Assembly (NCBI GenBank): GCA_009801015.1
Contig: VHZZ01000024.1
Location: 114,776 to 137,189 of the forward strand
DNA: 22,414 nt
From: Silene noctiflora
Taxonomy: Eukaryota; Streptophyta; Magnoliopsida; Caryophyllales; Caryophyllaceae
Direction of reading: 5' to 3'
The stretch's first letter is position 1. Each line of letters begins with the position of its first letter. Below, piece by piece: positions 20,870 to 22,414 of this stretch. Position numbers and translations under genes: made by a program. Under the pieces are notes generated by a model that worked only from the letters and a program-made list of their open reading frames with translations, was not told the origin of the DNA and ran no database searches.

Positions 20870-21035
20870 GTAATACGGCTTCTCGAGTAATTATTACAGT
20901 ATAAAACTTAAAACTCTAGAGTTCAAGTGTGATTTCTCATATGAGTTTAAAAAAATGTGCATGGTGATTGTTTTTTTTTACACTAAATATAGGCATTATT
21001 CGTTTTTAAACTTAGTGGGTCAAATAGATAACAAA

Positions 21036-21064
21036 CTAGATTTAATGCCCGTGCGATGTACGGA
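21036..21064 (-). mobile_element. Helitron 3' terminus
   Basis: On the minus strand the sequence reads CCGTACATCGCACGGG, then CATTAAAT, then CTAG followed by T. A short hairpin about 8-10 bases before CTRR, with a T after it, is the Helitron 3' end signature. The hairpin is slightly decayed (one wobble pair). The element body would extend to the right, towards higher coordinates. The 5' end is not firmly located; no helicase gene is present, so it would be non-autonomous. Confidence 0.55.
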
Positions 21065-21169
21065 CCTAAATGTAGAGGCTTTTATTATATAGTGAGCTAT
21101 GTACTTATACTATAAAATTAAATATGTTAATTATGATTGCAACTTATTAAAAAAAAATACGGCCATGTT

Positions 21170-21510
21170 CTTTTTAGCTGATAGGAAATGAACTGAACCT
21201 CAATGGAGTTGAGTTGAAGTAAGAGCCGGTTCTTTTCGCCTGATAGGAGCTGAACTGAACTAAACTTAATGGAGCATAGCCGAATTTGAACTGAATGGAG
21301 AGCTGAAGATTAAGAGTTAATTTGTGAAAAGAGGAGCTCATCATGGGCTGAGTTGAACTGAATGAAGTCAAACTAAACTGAGCTGATCGAATAGTTTAGA
21401 GTTGAGCTGAACTAAAATGAACTGAAATTAAGGAAAAAAAATGGCTTAAGAGTTAATTTGTAAATAGATGAGTTGAATTGAACTGAATTGAATAGAGTTG
21501 AACATATGTT
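21170..21510. repeat. GAACT/GAGTT-type degenerate minisatellite
   Basis: Dense variants of AGCTGAACTGAACT and GAGTTGAATTGAACT fill about 340 bases. Larger subrepeats occur: GTTCTTTTNNNCTGATAGG twice (21169 and 21231) and AAGAGTTAATTTGTRAAWAG twice (21311 and 21447). GTTCTTTT words at the left edge suggest it grew inside a small transposon. Confidence 0.65.
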
Positions 21511-22414
21511 TGATGTGGACTGCTATATGTACTCACAAATTCTAGAATATAAGACGGCCGCACGTCATAAGAAGGTATTTTCCTATAAATATTATTTGTA
21601 TATTGTCTTACTGTTGTTTAAGATTTTCTACTCAACATTAGTTGACGTGGTTTGTTTCTTTTGTCTATCTTAAAACCACCCATGATGATCCATATGATGT
21701 TTTCTTATCATACTGGGGTTAAAGGTTGGTTGATTGTTGCTTTGGGAAGCGTGATGGGATCGGACGGATCACTTGGAGGGCTAGGCGTCATTCATATAAT
21801 TCTTTATTTATTTTAGTTTGCGAATAAACAGCAGTTATCAGTTGTACTCTGCATTTATTATTTCACTTGCGGATTTTCTAACATAGACAAATTAGAGTTG
21901 AAACTCATATTTACCATAATTAGGGAAATAATTTTGAAAATATTTCCCTACTTAATTTATAGAAAAACCCTTTCATTTGAAAGACGGTTTTATTTGTAAT
22001 AGACTAGTATTTCTGTTAATAAAGTACTTGAGTTGTTGTCTTATGATATATTCTAACAACCTTATTTATTTAGAAAGGTATAAAAGTATATTAAAGTAAA
22101 TTATTTATGAACAATTTATTACAAAAGTTAATAGATTTTTTTTTAATGATGAGGGAACCTATCAAGTTTTAACCAGTAGACTAGACTCCACCATTACGGG
22201 CGGTTTTTATTATAATTTTATTCTGTATATAACAATGACAATTCCCCCTTACTACTAAGAGAATAAAAACTCTCTTAGTTTTCTCTCCAAAAAGCATCTA
22301 ACCAAATAAGGAAATAAGTGAAGCTTTCTTACATTAAATTATTAACTTTTCAAGAAATATATTCTTATATCTAAACTCTATTTTTTTTATATTAAATTCA
22401 TAATTATGATTTTT
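21511..22414. other. AT-rich right edge of the window, no gene seen
   Basis: No supported coding frame. A further AGACGGTTTTA motif occurs at 21982. CTTACTACTAAGAGA (22248-22262), read in reverse, resembles some Helitron 5' ends (TCTCTTAGTAGTAAG) and could bound the element whose 3' end is at 21036. Confidence 0.3.

Noticed and set aside
1..22414. An unusual multi-gene system or biosynthetic cluster
   Set aside because: The four genes belong to unrelated housekeeping or stress families, with separate introns and flanks; nothing indicates joint function.

Overview
The window is nuclear DNA of a dicot plant. It is AT-rich, has GT-AG introns, carries plant-type protein families, and is littered with small non-autonomous transposons. 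Several repeats (the TTGTGACGGATATCC-type inverted-repeat element, GAGACGGTTTTAC motifs, GAACT-rich minisatellite) are of a kind I associate with Caryophyllales (spinach, beet and quinoa relatives); that placement is an inference. Ns at 33, 19235 and 19250 indicate a draft assembly.

Four protein-coding genes can be assembled. (1) 387-3003, +, three exons: a SINA/SIAH-type RING E3 ubiquitin ligase of the SINAT3/4/5 type, 317 aa. (2) 5649-9442, +, two coding exons and probably a 5' leader intron: a COPII coat subunit SEC23, 792 aa. (3) 13191-13919, +, single exon: a membrane-anchored LEA_2/NDR1-HIN1-like protein with a Pro/His-rich tail, 242 aa. (4) 15395-17087, -, two coding exons and probably a far-upstream leader exon: a class-3 lipase-fold alpha/beta hydrolase like Arabidopsis At4g10955, 359 aa. 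The short first exon of gene 4 (16993-17087) is easily missed, because an open frame runs on into its intron. The four genes have no obvious functional link; this is ordinary plant gene order, not an operon.

The rest is mobile-element sediment. A 90-bp Stowaway-like MITE lies in SINAT intron 1. A 103-bp tRNA-derived SINE with 17-bp target duplications is at 3561-3697. A hAT-type MITE with a perfect 8-bp duplication sits in the SEC23 leader intron, and a 336-bp insertion with a perfect 15-bp duplication in the SEC23 coding intron. An inverted-repeat MITE lies about 100 bp upstream of the LEA_2 start codon. A G-rich island is at 11880-12135. A dead LINE 3' end (zf-RVT plus RNase H) is at about 19730-20765. 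A Helitron 3' terminus is at about 21036, followed by a GAACT-type minisatellite at 21170-21510. I saw no tRNA or rRNA gene, CRISPR array or virus-like element. No novel multi-gene system is evident; the most informative signals are the dated insertions next to or inside genes.
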